Source: Ruania zhangjianzhongii
GTDB lineage: Bacteria; Actinomycetota; Actinomycetes; Actinomycetales; Beutenbergiaceae
NCBI RefSeq assembly: GCF_008000995.1
Contig: NZ_CP042828.1
Coordinates: 4,454,882-4,518,881 of the forward strand
Length of the DNA stretch: 64,000 bases
Direction of reading: 5' to 3'
Below, in pieces: positions 26,429-34,858 of the stretch. The position numbers and the translations under genes were made by a program. The notes under the pieces were generated by a model. That model ran no database searches and had not been told where the DNA came from. It was given only the letters and a program-made list of their open reading frames with translations. Every line of letters starts with the position of its first letter. The stretch's first letter is position 1.

Positions 26429-27775
26429 ATGCGTACGCAGACCGAGCCGGAACCACTGTGGCAGAACTGGGCGCGGACGGCGCGTGCTGATCCGCGCCTG
26501 TTCGCCGCTCCGGGAAGCCAGGAGGAGGTCGCCCAGCTGGTGCGCGCCGAGGCGGAGCGGGGCGGGCAGGTGCGGGTGGCCGGAGCTGGGCACTCCTTCA
26601 GCCCGGCGGCGGTCAGCGACGGTGTGCTGCTGCAGCTGGATAACCTGGACGAGCTGGAATGGGTGGGGCCGCCGGAGTCGGACGGCTCCCGGCTGGTGCG
26701 GGTCGGGGCGGGGATCCGGCTGCGCCGGCTGTGCCGGCTACTCGCCCAGCACGGCCTGGCGCTGGAGAACATGGGCGATATCGACGCTCAGTCGGTCGCC
26801 GGGGCGATCTCCACCGGGACGCACGGCACTGGCGCCCAGCTGCGCGGGCTGGCCGACCAGGTGCGGGCGGTGCGACTGGTGACCGCGACCGGGCAGGTCC
26901 TCGACGCCGATGCCGACCAGAACCGGGATCTGTTCGAGGTCGCCCGGCTGGGTCTGGGCAGCGTGGGAGTGCTGACCGCGGTGACGCTGCGTGGCGTTCC
27001 GGCGTTCACCCTCACCGCCGATGAACGGCCCCGCCCGCTCGGGGCGGTGCTGGAGGCTCTCGACGATGATGACGGACCGGTCTGGGGCAACGACCACTTC
27101 GAGTTCTACTGGTTCCCGTACACCGATATCGCGTTCACCAAGGCGAACAACAGGGCCGGTGACGCACCCCCGCTGCACCCGGTCCGCCGGTTCTTTGACG
27201 ATGAGATCGTTGCCAACGGCCTGTTCGAGCTGACCAACCTGCTCTGCACCGCCGGGCGACCGTTCACCCGCGGAGCGAACTTCGTGGCCGCGCGGGCACT
27301 CTCGGCACGCAGGTACAGCGGGAGTTCCGCGGAGGTGTTCACCAGCCCACGGCGGGTGCGGTTCCGGGAGATGGAGTACGCGATCCCGGCCGAGGCGGTG
27401 GTGCCGGCGCTGCTGGCGGTGGACTCCTGGCTGCGGCGCACCAGGGAGCCGGTGCCGTTCCCGATCGAGGTGCGCTTCGCCGCACCTGACGAGGTATGGC
27501 TCTCGACGGCGCAGGGTCGCCAGACCGCGTACGTGGCCGTGCACCAGTACCACCGGCTGGCGTTTGCGCGGTACTTCCGGGCAGTGGAAGACATCATGCG
27601 TGCCCACGAAGGGCGCCCGCACTGGGGAAAGATGCACCGGCGCCACGCCGCCGACCTGGCCCCGGTCTATCCCCAGTTCGAGCAGGCCGCGCAGGTGCGC
27701 CGGGCCGCTGACCCGGAGGGGCTGTTCGCGAACGACTACACCGACCGGGTGCTCGGCCCCGCGGCACAGCGCTGA
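26429..27775 (+). CDS. FAD-linked sugar-lactone oxidase (ALO/GULO family)
   Basis: 448 residues. FAD-binding PCMH domain at 20-190 with VRVAGAGHSFSP (His55, the usual covalent FAD attachment site in this family) and GAISTGTHGTGAQLRGL. The C-terminal ALO domain is recognised by EVRFAAPDEVWLST and HWGKMH. It oxidises an aldono-lactone or alditol; D-arabinono-1,4-lactone, L-gulono-1,4-lactone and alditols are all possible. Divergent from the aldolase gene, 59 bases apart. Followed 18 bases later by the voltage-sensor-like protein. Confidence 0.88.
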   Translation: MRTQTEPEPLWQNWARTARADPRLFAAPGSQEEVAQLVRAEAERGGQVRVAGAGHSFSPAAVSDGVLLQLDNLDELEWVGPPESDGSRLVRVGAGIRLRRLCRLLAQHGLALENMGDIDAQSVAGAISTGTHGTGAQLRGLADQVRAVRLVTATGQVLDADADQNRDLFEVARLGLGSVGVLTAVTLRGVPAFTLTADERPRPLGAVLEALDDDDGPVWGNDHFEFYWFPYTDIAFTKANNRAGDAPPLHPVRRFFDDEIVANGLFELTNLLCTAGRPFTRGANFVAARALSARRYSGSSAEVFTSPRRVRFREMEYAIPAEAVVPALLAVDSWLRRTREPVPFPIEVRFAAPDEVWLSTAQGRQTAYVAVHQYHRLAFARYFRAVEDIMRAHEGRPHWGKMHRRHAADLAPVYPQFEQAAQVRRAADPEGLFANDYTDRVLGPAAQR

Positions 27776-27793
27776 GGGGAGTCCGAGCAGCAG

Positions 27794-28462
27794 GTGTCGA
27801 CCGAGGCGCACACCCGGCAACAGCGGTGGGAGGACCGGCTCGCTTGGCCGGTGCTGATCGCTGCTCTGGCGTCGGTGCCGGCGGTGTTCCTGACCCTGCT
27901 CGGGGAGCCGATGTCCTACTGGGGTGTCGTGGCCAGTGCGGTGGCCGGAGTGGTACTGATGGCGGAGCCGGTGGTGCTGCTCGCGGTCTCGCCGGACAAG
28001 CGGGCGTGGTTGCGCCGGAACTGGTGGCTGTTGCTACTGGCGGTCCTCATCGTGCTCAGCGTGGTGTTCGCGCTCGGACCGTTTCAGGTGTTCCGGCTGC
28101 TGCGTGCCATCGGGGCGCTCCGGGTGCTGCGGGTGCGGCGGATCATGACCGCCGGGCGGATCCTGGGCAGGCGGGCATCCGGTGGTCCGGGCCGCTGGCC
28201 GGCGGTTGCGGCGTCGGTGTTGGTGGCCGTGTTCGTGGCCGTGGTGCTCGCCGACCCGACCTCGACCACCCGGGGGCTGCTGGCGGAGCTGCTGCCGGAC
28301 GGCTGGATGGTCCCGATCGCCGTCCTGGCCGGGCTGGTGCTGGCCGGGGCCACGTTCGTGGTGGTGCGCAGCCGGGACAGCGCCGAGGAGGACGAGGACG
28401 CCGCGGAGGACGAGGATGCCGAGCAGGCCAAGGACGGTCCCACCGCGGATGCCGGGTCCTGA
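27794..28462 (+). CDS. Voltage-sensor-like membrane protein without a pore signature
   Basis: 222 residues with about six hydrophobic segments (near 18-36, 43-65, 76-95, 97-111, 135-153, 172-192). The fourth looks like an S4 voltage sensor: VFRLLRAIGALRVLRVRRI with Arg at 101, 104, 110, 113, 115 and 116. Between the last two segments, where a K+ channel would have TxGYG, there is only DPTSTTRGLLAELLPDG, so no selectivity filter. The C-terminus is strongly acidic (EEDEDAAEDEDAEQ). It may be a degenerate channel or a channel-derived regulator. GTG start. Function unknown. Confidence 0.6.
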   Translation: MSTEAHTRQQRWEDRLAWPVLIAALASVPAVFLTLLGEPMSYWGVVASAVAGVVLMAEPVVLLAVSPDKRAWLRRNWWLLLLAVLIVLSVVFALGPFQVFRLLRAIGALRVLRVRRIMTAGRILGRRASGGPGRWPAVAASVLVAVFVAVVLADPTSTTRGLLAELLPDGWMVPIAVLAGLVLAGATFVVVRSRDSAEEDEDAAEDEDAEQAKDGPTADAGS

Positions 28463-28484
28463 TTCGGCGACGAGAGGGTGCCTT

Positions 28485-28750
28485 TCACAGCTGGATGAGC
28501 ATCTTGCCCACATTGGCTCCCCGGAACAGGTCGATGAACGCCTCGGGCGCCCGGTCAAGTCCGGTGACGATCGTGGATTCGGCTCGCAGGGTGCCGTCGG
28601 CCAGCCAGGTGGCACCCTGCGGGATGAACTCGGCGAAGGTGTCCAGGTGATCGTTGATGAGCATCCCGCGCAGGGTGAGGCCCTTCGCATATGCGCGGAA
28701 GAAGTCCGGAGGCCCCGGAGGTATCGGGCGGGCGCTGCCCAGCCAGCCGC
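28485..28750 (-). pseudogene. 3' remnant of an NADP-dependent MDR oxidoreductase
   Basis: On the minus strand this region encodes PIPPGPPDFFRAYAKGLTL, then RGMLINDHLDTFAEF, ESTIVTGLDRAPEAFIDLF and RGANVGKMLIQL before a TGA at 28487-28485. This is the typical C-terminus of zinc-independent medium-chain oxidoreductases (YfmJ/leukotriene-B4-dehydrogenase type). The roughly 250 residues expected upstream are missing: the tetR gene ends at the boundary. No start or SD serves the fragment. It looks like the stump left after a recombination that brought in the tetR-hydrolase pair. Confidence 0.7.
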
Positions 28751-29368
28751 TTAGCTCGATTCCTCGGCTGCGATCCCTCGGCGCAGGATCCGGAAGGCTT
28801 GTTCGAATAGTGGGGACAGGCCCGGGCGATCCTCTCGCTCGGCCCAGGCGACGAGGACATTGAGGACCGTGGAGGCGACCATCCCGGCGACGATCCGCAG
28901 TTCCAGCGGATCCGCGCCGTGGTGGCTTCCGCTCTCGAGCACGGACCGCAGCGCGCCTTCCATGGCATCAGCCTGTTGGTGCATGACTGCGAGGATCTGC
29001 GGTTCGTGCCGGATGTAGCTGATCCGATGACGAAGGAACTCACGCTCATCCTCCGCGAGTGCGTCGACGCCCGCCGCCACCTGCCGCAACTGGTTCTCGA
29101 TCGCCTCAAGGGCTGGTCCTCGTTGGAGACCAGCGGCAATGCCAGCCATCAGGCCCCGGTCATGCTCGTCCCAGAGCACCACCCGCTCCTTGACGCCGAA
29201 GTAGCGGTAGATCGAGCTGGGCGAGACGCCTGCTTCGGCGGCGATCTGCTCCACCGTGACCTTCTCGTACCCCTCAGCATCGAAAAGATCCAGGGCGACT
29301 CGTTGGATGTGTCGCATCGCGGTGAGCTTCCGGCGCTCCCACGCCCCCAATTTCTCACTCATCCTCAT
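28751..29368 (-). CDS. TetR/AcrR family regulator
   Basis: 205 residues from ATG 29368 (or 203 from 29362). N-terminal HTH: HIQRVALDLFDAEGYEKVTV then IAAEAGVSPSSIYRYFGVKE. The C-terminal ligand domain is divergent. It faces the alpha/beta hydrolase gene across a 104-base gap holding two related operator-like sequences, so it most likely represses that gene and itself. Its 3' end abuts the truncated oxidoreductase. Confidence 0.88.
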   Translation of the reverse strand: MRMSEKLGAWERRKLTAMRHIQRVALDLFDAEGYEKVTVEQIAAEAGVSPSSIYRYFGVKERVVLWDEHDRGLMAGIAAGLQRGPALEAIENQLRQVAAGVDALAEDEREFLRHRISYIRHEPQILAVMHQQADAMEGALRSVLESGSHHGADPLELRIVAGMVASTVLNVLVAWAEREDRPGLSPLFEQAFRILRRGIAAEESS

Positions 29369-29389
29369 CACCCTAGCCCGGAACCTCGC

Positions 29390-29460
29390 AAACCTGAAAG
29401 TCACTTGCAAGTATCGAGCATCTGCGCTACCTTCACTACCTGACAGTAACTTTCAGGTTT
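29390..29460. promoter_or_regulatory. Paired TetR operator candidates
   Basis: AAACCTGAAAGT (29390-29401) and its exact reverse complement ACTTTCAGGTTT (29449-29460) flank the intergenic region. Each is part of a similar element: CTGAAAGTCACTTGCAAG on the left, and CTGACAGTAACTTTCAG on the right, itself nearly palindromic. The shared core is CTGAAAGTYACT. Two sites about 48 bases apart suggest repression of both divergent promoters. Confidence 0.65.
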
Positions 29461-29472
29461 GGAGCCGATCGC

Positions 29473-30354
29473 ATGCCATCCTCGACCGCCGCCTCAGCCT
29501 TCGTGAGTCCCCAGTGGCAGAGGAGGTTCATGGACCACTACGAGCATGTGCTGCTCAGCTGGCCCGCCCACGAGCGGACGCTGGTCTCCCATCGTTATGG
29601 ACACACCGGTGTGCTCGTCGCCGGCGATCTGCACCACCCCCCGTTGGTACTGCTGCACGGGCGCTACACCCCCGCCCCCAGCTGGACGCCGCTGATCCAC
29701 GAGCTGGCCTCCCGATACCGGGTCTATGTCATCGACACCATCGGTGAGCCCGGCATCAGCGTCAATGACGGCGCACGGATCCGCACGACCGAGGACTACC
29801 TCGCGTCGCTGATCAACACCCTGAACGGCCTCGGCCTGACGGCAGCTCATCTGTGCGGGTACTCGTTCGGCGGGTGGCTCGCCGCTCAGCTCGCGGTGCG
29901 GCACCCCGACCGCGTCGCCTCGTTGACCCTGTTGGATCCCGCCCAGGTATTCGCGCCCTTCAGCCTGCGCTGGCTGCTGCACTGCGTTCCGCCGTACCTC
30001 TTCCCCCGCGAGTCGACCGTCAAGCGGTTCTTCAGCTGGGCCGGGCAAGGCCTCTCCGGTCACGAGGACATCGTCGAACTGGGAACACTGGCCATGCTCT
30101 CGTTCCGGATCAAAGCCCCGGAGGCCTCCTTGGTGCCCAAGGAGCAGCTGCGCGGGCTCACTATGCCGGTCCAGCAACTGCTGGCGGAGCACTCGGTCGT
30201 CCACTCTCCCGGCCGCGTCCGGCAGAGCGCCGAGCGCATCAACCCGGCGGTAAGAACGCTCCTGGTTCGCGACAGCTCACACTTCCTCATCCAGAACCAG
30301 CCCGCCCAGATACTCGAGGCGCTCGATCACCTCACTGCTGTCGCCACCCCGTAG
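29473..30354 (+). CDS. Alpha/beta hydrolase
   Basis: 293 residues, no signal peptide. Catalytic features: oxyanion LVLLHGRYTP, nucleophile elbow LCGYSFGGWLA (Ser131), and C-terminal His in VRDSSHFLIQNQP. Esterases, lipases and lactonases share this fold; the substrate is unknown. Controlled presumably by the divergent TetR regulator. The pair seems to have entered as a cassette, judging from the truncated gene on the far side of tetR. Confidence 0.85.
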   Translation: MPSSTAASAFVSPQWQRRFMDHYEHVLLSWPAHERTLVSHRYGHTGVLVAGDLHHPPLVLLHGRYTPAPSWTPLIHELASRYRVYVIDTIGEPGISVNDGARIRTTEDYLASLINTLNGLGLTAAHLCGYSFGGWLAAQLAVRHPDRVASLTLLDPAQVFAPFSLRWLLHCVPPYLFPRESTVKRFFSWAGQGLSGHEDIVELGTLAMLSFRIKAPEASLVPKEQLRGLTMPVQQLLAEHSVVHSPGRVRQSAERINPAVRTLLVRDSSHFLIQNQPAQILEALDHLTAVATP

Positions 30355-30485
30355 CCGGGAGGTGAGCGCCCCACCGGCGAGCGAGACCCCTGGTCGGGGC
30401 TACGGACCGTGGCCTGTGGTCCGCTACAGTGACCGGGTGCCGGTCTCCCGCCGGCGCTCACGACGGACGCTGTCGAGGCGGCCGC

Positions 30486-30558
30486 GGGCCTCTAGCTCAA
30501 TGGGTAGAGCAACGGACTTTTAATCCGTGGGTTGTGGGTTCGAGCCCCACGGGGCCCA
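30486..30558 (+). tRNA. tRNA-Lys (anticodon TTT)
   Basis: 73 bases fold as a cloverleaf: acceptor GGGCCTC/GGGGCCC (one T-G pair), D stem GCTC/GAGC, anticodon stem ACGGA/TCCGT with loop CTTTTAA, T arm GTGGG-TTCGAGC-CCCAC, discriminator A. CCA is not encoded. Nothing suggests an inserted element next to it. Confidence 0.95.
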
Positions 30559-30594
30559 CTTGCCGTAGTGACGTACTCCCTGCCAGAGGCATCG

Positions 30595-31140
30595 ATGATC
30601 ACTGACTTCCTCCGCGACCAGGCGTTCGCGATCGCCTGGCTGGCGCTGATGGCCGCTGGGTGGTTCGGCTGGGCGCAGGAGGATCCGAAACCGCGGCTAC
30701 GCGGAGTCTGGGGCGCGGGATCCGTCGCCGGTTTCCTGCTCGCGATCGCCTTCGGGCTGCTGGTCTGGCAGAACTGGGACACGCCCTCGGCGCTCGATGG
30801 CCGCTACTGGGTGTTCGGTGTGGTGGTGCTCGCCGAGATTCTGCTCATCGGTGGCGGCTGCCTGGTGCTTGCCCGGCGGGGGCAGAGCCGGTGGTACGGG
30901 TGGTGGATCGGCCTCTGCGTCGCACTGCACTTCGTACCCTTGGCCTGGGTGTTCGCCGATTGGTCCTACCTCGCCCTGACCGCACTCCAGGTACTCGGAC
31001 TGCTCGCGATGCGCCCGGCCCTCTCCCGGGCGGAGTACGCCACCAGCCGGTGGACGTGCCCGTGGATCGCGGCAACGTTCCTCCTCTATGCGGGCCTCTC
31101 GGCCGTCGTCTTCCTCCTCCAGCACGGCTACCCGTTCTGA
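30595..31140 (+). CDS. Polytopic membrane protein of unknown function
   Basis: 181 residues with about six hydrophobic helices (AFAIAWLALMAAGWFGWA, SVAGFLLAIAFGLLVW, WVFGVVVLAEILLIGGGCL, WWIGLCVALHFVPLAWVF, YLALTALQVLGLLAM, IAATFLLYAGLSAVVFLL). No motif I recognise. The ATG at 30595 has AGAGG upstream and avoids overlap with the tRNA gene 37 bases before. Probably forms a two-gene unit with the following DUF1772-like gene. Confidence 0.7.
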   Translation: MITDFLRDQAFAIAWLALMAAGWFGWAQEDPKPRLRGVWGAGSVAGFLLAIAFGLLVWQNWDTPSALDGRYWVFGVVVLAEILLIGGGCLVLARRGQSRWYGWWIGLCVALHFVPLAWVFADWSYLALTALQVLGLLAMRPALSRAEYATSRWTCPWIAATFLLYAGLSAVVFLLQHGYPF

Positions 31141-31176
31141 ACCCCGTGAGAATCCACCACCAGCGAAGGAACTCGG

Positions 31177-31647
31177 ATGAACCCGATCGACACGGCAGTG
31201 CTCGCCGCAGCACTGGTCTGGAACGGCCTGCTCGCGGGGCTGTTCTTCGCGTTCGCCTGCGCGATCGTTCCTGGCCTCCGGCGGGTCGATGACCACACGT
31301 ATGTGACGGCGTTCCGCGCGATCAACCAGGCGATCGTGAACGCCGTCTTCCTCCTCGTGTTCCTCGGTGCTCCGCTGCTCGCAGCTGTCACCGTGGTGCT
31401 CCGTCCCGCCGACGTGGCCCTTCCGTGGCTGATCGCCGGACTCGTCTGCGCGATCGCCACGTTCGCGATCACGGTCGGGGTGAACGTGCCGTTGAACCGG
31501 CGCCTGGACGACGCCGCCGTGCAGACCGCTGCGGAGCTGGCGGCCGCGCGCGGCGGGTTCGAGCGCAGGTGGAACGCGGCGCACCTGGTTCGCACTCTGA
31601 CCGGCATCGGTGCGGTCGCGTTCTTGGCGATCGCCGTCCTGGTCTGA
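31177..31647 (+). CDS. DUF1772 / anthrone oxygenase-like membrane protein
   Basis: 156 residues with four membrane helices. LLAGLFFAFACAIVPGLRRV near the N-terminus, AFRAINQAIVNAVFLLVFLG, and VNVPLNRRL after the third helix are typical of DUF1772. Fungal relatives act as anthrone oxygenases; bacterial ones are uncharacterised. GAAGGA lies upstream of the ATG. Confidence 0.75.
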   Translation: MNPIDTAVLAAALVWNGLLAGLFFAFACAIVPGLRRVDDHTYVTAFRAINQAIVNAVFLLVFLGAPLLAAVTVVLRPADVALPWLIAGLVCAIATFAITVGVNVPLNRRLDDAAVQTAAELAAARGGFERRWNAAHLVRTLTGIGAVAFLAIAVLV

Positions 31648-31694
31648 CTCACTGGCGCCGGGTTCGGGACTGGCCCGCCGGCTCGCCTACGCGA

Positions 31695-31859
31695 TCAGCG
31701 CGTGGTTCCACTCGTCTTCCGCTTCAGCCACAGGAAGATCGCGGTGACCACGAAGAGCACGATGCCCACGAACGTCAACCAGAGCAGCCCCTTGATCACG
31801 AACCCGAGAACCGACAGCACGAGCCACGCGATCAACAGAAACGCCAGGAAACCACCCAT
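31695..31859 (-). CDS. Small membrane protein, two helices
   Basis: 54 residues from ATG 31859: MGGFLAFLLIAWLVLSVLGF, then LLWLTFVGIVLFVVTAIFLW, ending in a basic LKRKTSGTTR. Two membrane helices and a cytoplasmic positive tail. A longer version from 31907 has no better support. Small actinobacterial membrane proteins of this shape are common and uncharacterised. Confidence 0.55.
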   Translation of the reverse strand: MGGFLAFLLIAWLVLSVLGFVIKGLLWLTFVGIVLFVVTAIFLWLKRKTSGTTR

Positions 31860-32012
31860 CAGGTGAGCATAGGGTTTTGCCGTAGTGATCACCAGGGAGA
31901 CCGGCATGGTCCAGGCGAGTCCCGCCGTCGGCGGTCTCGAGAAGACCTCACCAGGCAGGACCGGGCCGAGTGCGATCCACCCGACCCGGCCCCAGCACTA
32001 TCCCGACGCCGC

Positions 32013-33161
32013 TCAGCGCACCTTCCGGAAGAACGACCGAACGTCCTCCACGAGCAGGTCCGGCGCCTCCATCGCCGCAAAGTGTCCGCCGCGATCGAAC
32101 TCGGACCAGTGCACGATGTGGTGCTCCCGCTCGGCGATCGCTCGCACTCCGGAGTCGTTCGGGAACACCGCGACGCCGGAGGGCACCTCGGAGCGATCAG
32201 CGGACTGACCCCAGGTGGCTGCCTCCTCCTTGTACAGCCGCGCGGCGGAGGTGGCCGTCCCGGTGAACCAGTACACGCTGATATTGGTGAGCAGCTGGTC
32301 CAGGGAGACCGCATCCTCGGGCAGCTCGTGCGCGGGGTCGGTCCACTCCTGGAACTTTTCGATGATCCAAGCAAGCTGGCCCGCCGGGGAATCCGCGAGT
32401 CCCACACCGAGGGTCTGCGGCCGAGTGGACTGGATCATCGCGTACCCGGCACTGTCGAACATCTTCGCCTCCTCCTGCGCCAGTCGCTCCTGCTCGGCGG
32501 TGGTCAGCCCGGCGAGCTCCTCGGGATCTCCGGAGGGGGTACCCAGGCCACCGTTGACGTGCACGCCGATCACCTGCTCGGGCGCGATCCTGCCGACCGC
32601 GGGTGAGACGACCGAGCCGGTGTCCCCGCCCTGGGTGCCGTAGCGGGTGTAGCCGAGCCGGCGCATCAGCTCCGCCCACGCCCGGGCGATCCGGGCGATG
32701 TTCCAGCCGGGTTCGGTGGTCGGGCCGGAGAAGGCGAAGCCCGGGAGCGACGGGGCGACCACGTGGAAGGCGTCGGCGGCATCGCCGCCGTGGGCGACCG
32801 GGTCGGTGAGCGGGCCGATGATCTCCAGGAACTCGACCACCGATCCGGGCCAGCCGTGGGTGAGCAGCAGCGGGGTCGCCTCCGGCTCGGGCGAGCGGGC
32901 GTGCAGGAAGTGGATGTTCTGTCCGTCGATCTCGGTGGTGAACTGCGGAATCTCGTTCAGCGCCGCCTCCCAGAGCCGCCAGTCGTAGTCGGTGTGCCAG
33001 TATTCGGCGATCCGGCGCAGGTAGTTGGTCGGTGCGCCGTAGGACCAGCCGACGTCGGCGAGCTCGTCCGGCCAGCGGGTGTCGGCCAGCCGGCGGTGCA
33101 GGTCGTCGATCTCGGTCTGCGGGATGTCGATGCGGAACGGGCGGATCTCTTCTGTGTGCAT
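32013..33161 (-). CDS. Epoxide hydrolase (microsomal type)
   Basis: 382 residues. An N-terminal EHN domain ([29 protein letters not shown]) precedes the alpha/beta hydrolase core: oxyanion [11 protein letters not shown], nucleophile [11 protein letters not shown] (Asp180) and C-terminal [10 protein letters not shown] (His near 357), with the [15 protein letters not shown] block. It opens epoxides to diols in the cytoplasm. A TAGCGT hexamer ends 6 nt before the ATG, so the mRNA may be leaderless. Divergent from a WYL regulator with a perfect operator between them. Confidence 0.92.
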   Translation of the reverse strand: MHTEEIRPFRIDIPQTEIDDLHRRLADTRWPDELADVGWSYGAPTNYLRRIAEYWHTDYDWRLWEAALNEIPQFTTEIDGQNIHFLHARSPEPEATPLLLTHGWPGSVVEFLEIIGPLTDPVAHGGDAADAFHVVAPSLPGFAFSGPTTEPGWNIARIARAWAELMRRLGYTRYGTQGGDTGSVVSPAVGRIAPEQVIGVHVNGGLGTPSGDPEELAGLTTAEQERLAQEEAKMFDSAGYAMIQSTRPQTLGVGLADSPAGQLAWIIEKFQEWTDPAHELPEDAVSLDQLLTNISVYWFTGTATSAARLYKEEAATWGQSADRSEVPSGVAVFPNDSGVRAIAEREHHIVHWSEFDRGGHFAAMEAPDLLVEDVRSFFRKVR

Positions 33162-33205
33162 ATTTCAACGCTAACTATCGTTCAGGACAGCTTTTGTCCT
33201 GAACG
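33162..33205. promoter_or_regulatory. Operator and promoter between epoxide hydrolase and WYL regulator
   Basis: CGTTCAGGACA (33179-33189) and its exact complement TGTCCTGAACG (33195-33205) with a 5-base centre form a 27-bp operator. On the minus strand TAGCGT (33173-33168) is a -10 candidate placed 6 nt from the epoxide hydrolase ATG, so the operator would cover the -35/spacer region. Likely the site of the divergent WYL regulator. Confidence 0.72.
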
Positions 33206-33222
33206 TCGGAGAGAATGAATCC

Positions 33223-34188
33223 ATGCTCGACACTTCGGCCCGTTTGCTCCATCTGCTCTCCCTGCTACAGCTGCGTCAGGAGTGGTCCGGTGACAGCCTT
33301 GCCTCTCGGCTCGAGGTGGACGTGCGCACGGTCCGCCGGGACATCGACAAGCTACGCAGCCTCGGCTATCCGGTGGACTCCACCCGCGGGACCGCGGGCG
33401 GCTATCGGCTCGCCGCCGGCACATCGATGCCACCGCTGCTGCTGGACGATGAGGAGGCGGTAGCGGTGGCGATCGGACTCCGCGGGGCGGCGGTCGGCGC
33501 GGTCTCCGGTGTGGGCGAGACCGCGGTGAGCGCCCTGCTGAAGCTGGAGCAGGTGCTGCCCTCCAGGCTTCGCCATCGGGTCCAGGCGCTGCATGCGGCC
33601 ACGGTGTCCCTCGGCGGCGGCGAAGACGCTGTGGACCCGGAGATGCTCACCATCATCGCGGCTGCGTGTCGCGACCAGCAGCGGCTCAGGTTCCGGTACC
33701 GGGGTTCGCAGCACCAGCGCGAGGTCGAGCCGCTCCGGCTGGTGCACACCCCGCACCGGTGGTATCTGGTCGCTTGGGATGTCGACCGGTCCGGCTGGCG
33801 CACCTATCGGGTGGACCGGATCGACGCCCCACCCTCGACCGGCCGGCGATTCACCCCACGCCCTCCCCCGGCCAAGGATCTCGGCGCCTACGTCTCCACG
33901 GCGATCTCCTCCGCGCCGTACACCCACCAGGCCCGGCTCCTGCTGCACACCTCTGCCGCCCAGGCGACCGCCCGGATCTCCCCGACGGTCGGGCGGATCG
34001 AAGCCGTCGGCGAGGCGACGTGCCTGCTGCGCACCGGATCGCACTCGCTCGACGAGATCGCGATCTACGTGGCGCTGATGGACGTCGACTTTGACGTCCT
34101 CGACCCCCCGGAGCTCGCCGAGCGGATTCAGACCGTAGCCCGCCGACTCACCGCCGTGACGCACCTGCCCTCCCACGGAGCGAACTAG
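33223..34188 (+). CDS. HTH-WYL transcriptional regulator (YafY/DeoR-like)
   Basis: 321 residues. N-terminal winged helix LLHLLSLLQ, GDSLASRLEVDVRTVRRDIDKL and GYPVDSTRGTAGGYRL; central WYL domain with VHTPHRWYLVAWDVDRSGWRTYRVDRI; C-terminal WCX extension. WYL domains bind nucleotides or other ligands. It faces the epoxide hydrolase gene and the palindrome at 33179-33205, and so most probably controls that gene. Confidence 0.9.
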   Translation: MLDTSARLLHLLSLLQLRQEWSGDSLASRLEVDVRTVRRDIDKLRSLGYPVDSTRGTAGGYRLAAGTSMPPLLLDDEEAVAVAIGLRGAAVGAVSGVGETAVSALLKLEQVLPSRLRHRVQALHAATVSLGGGEDAVDPEMLTIIAAACRDQQRLRFRYRGSQHQREVEPLRLVHTPHRWYLVAWDVDRSGWRTYRVDRIDAPPSTGRRFTPRPPPAKDLGAYVSTAISSAPYTHQARLLLHTSAAQATARISPTVGRIEAVGEATCLLRTGSHSLDEIAIYVALMDVDFDVLDPPELAERIQTVARRLTAVTHLPSHGAN

Positions 34189-34273
34189 GCACGCCCACCC
34201 ACCGCGCCGCGGGAACGCCTGCTGCTACTCTCCTGTCCGTCCCAGACAACTCCACACCCGAAAGGCCGTCCCC

Positions 34274-34858
34274 GTGCGACCTGACAACGGCGCCCTCGCC
34301 GCCCATCCCGAGCAGTTCGAGTTCGGCCAGTCGACCGCGAAGACGCTCACCTTCGCCACCGTGTCGGCGGTGCTGCTGATCGGGGCGATCCTGGTGGTGC
34401 TGAACTTCGACGCGGTGCAGCAGGTCGGGGCGGACATGCGCGGCCGGCGGGCCCGGGTGCTGGCCCCGTACTTCGGCTACATCCTGATCGGGCTGGCGCT
34501 GGTCTTCGGGATCTGGGCCGCGCTGCACGCCACCCGGACCGGCACCTGGAAGATGCGCAACGGAGCGTCGCTGACGCAACAGAGCTGGGTACTCGCCGGT
34601 GACCTGAACGAGGCCCACCAGCGGTTGGCCACCGCCGACCCGCGCATCTATCTGCCGCTGCCGGTCTCCCGCCAGGCCGATGCCGCCCGCCGGCGACTGC
34701 GCGTCTACACGGTCGACGGCGCCCCGGCCACCTACCTCACGCTGACCGCCGGCGTGGGAAGGAATGAACAGCACCTCCCGGTGATCGCCTTCGAGGGCCC
34801 TGCCCATGAGGCGTTCCAGCAAGTCAAGGGCCGACTCCGCAAGCCGTTCACTGGCTGA
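34274..34858 (+). CDS. Hypothetical membrane protein, two helices
   Basis: 194 residues from GTG 34274 (AAAGG upstream). Two hydrophobic helices (LTFATVSAVLLIGAILVVL and YFGYILIGLALVFGIWAAL) are followed by a soluble C-terminal domain of about 110 residues (LAGDLNEAHQRLATADPRIY, YTVDGAPATYLTLTAGVG). Family not recognised. The 3' end overlaps the convergent DUF2871 gene by 11 bases. Confidence 0.7.
   Translation: MRPDNGALAAHPEQFEFGQSTAKTLTFATVSAVLLIGAILVVLNFDAVQQVGADMRGRRARVLAPYFGYILIGLALVFGIWAALHATRTGTWKMRNGASLTQQSWVLAGDLNEAHQRLATADPRIYLPLPVSRQADAARRRLRVYTVDGAPATYLTLTAGVGRNEQHLPVIAFEGPAHEAFQQVKGRLRKPFTG

Noticed and set aside
30486-30558. tRNA-Lys as an integration site for a genomic island
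   Set aside because: No integrase, no repeated 3' tRNA fragment and no phage genes are visible on either side within the window.
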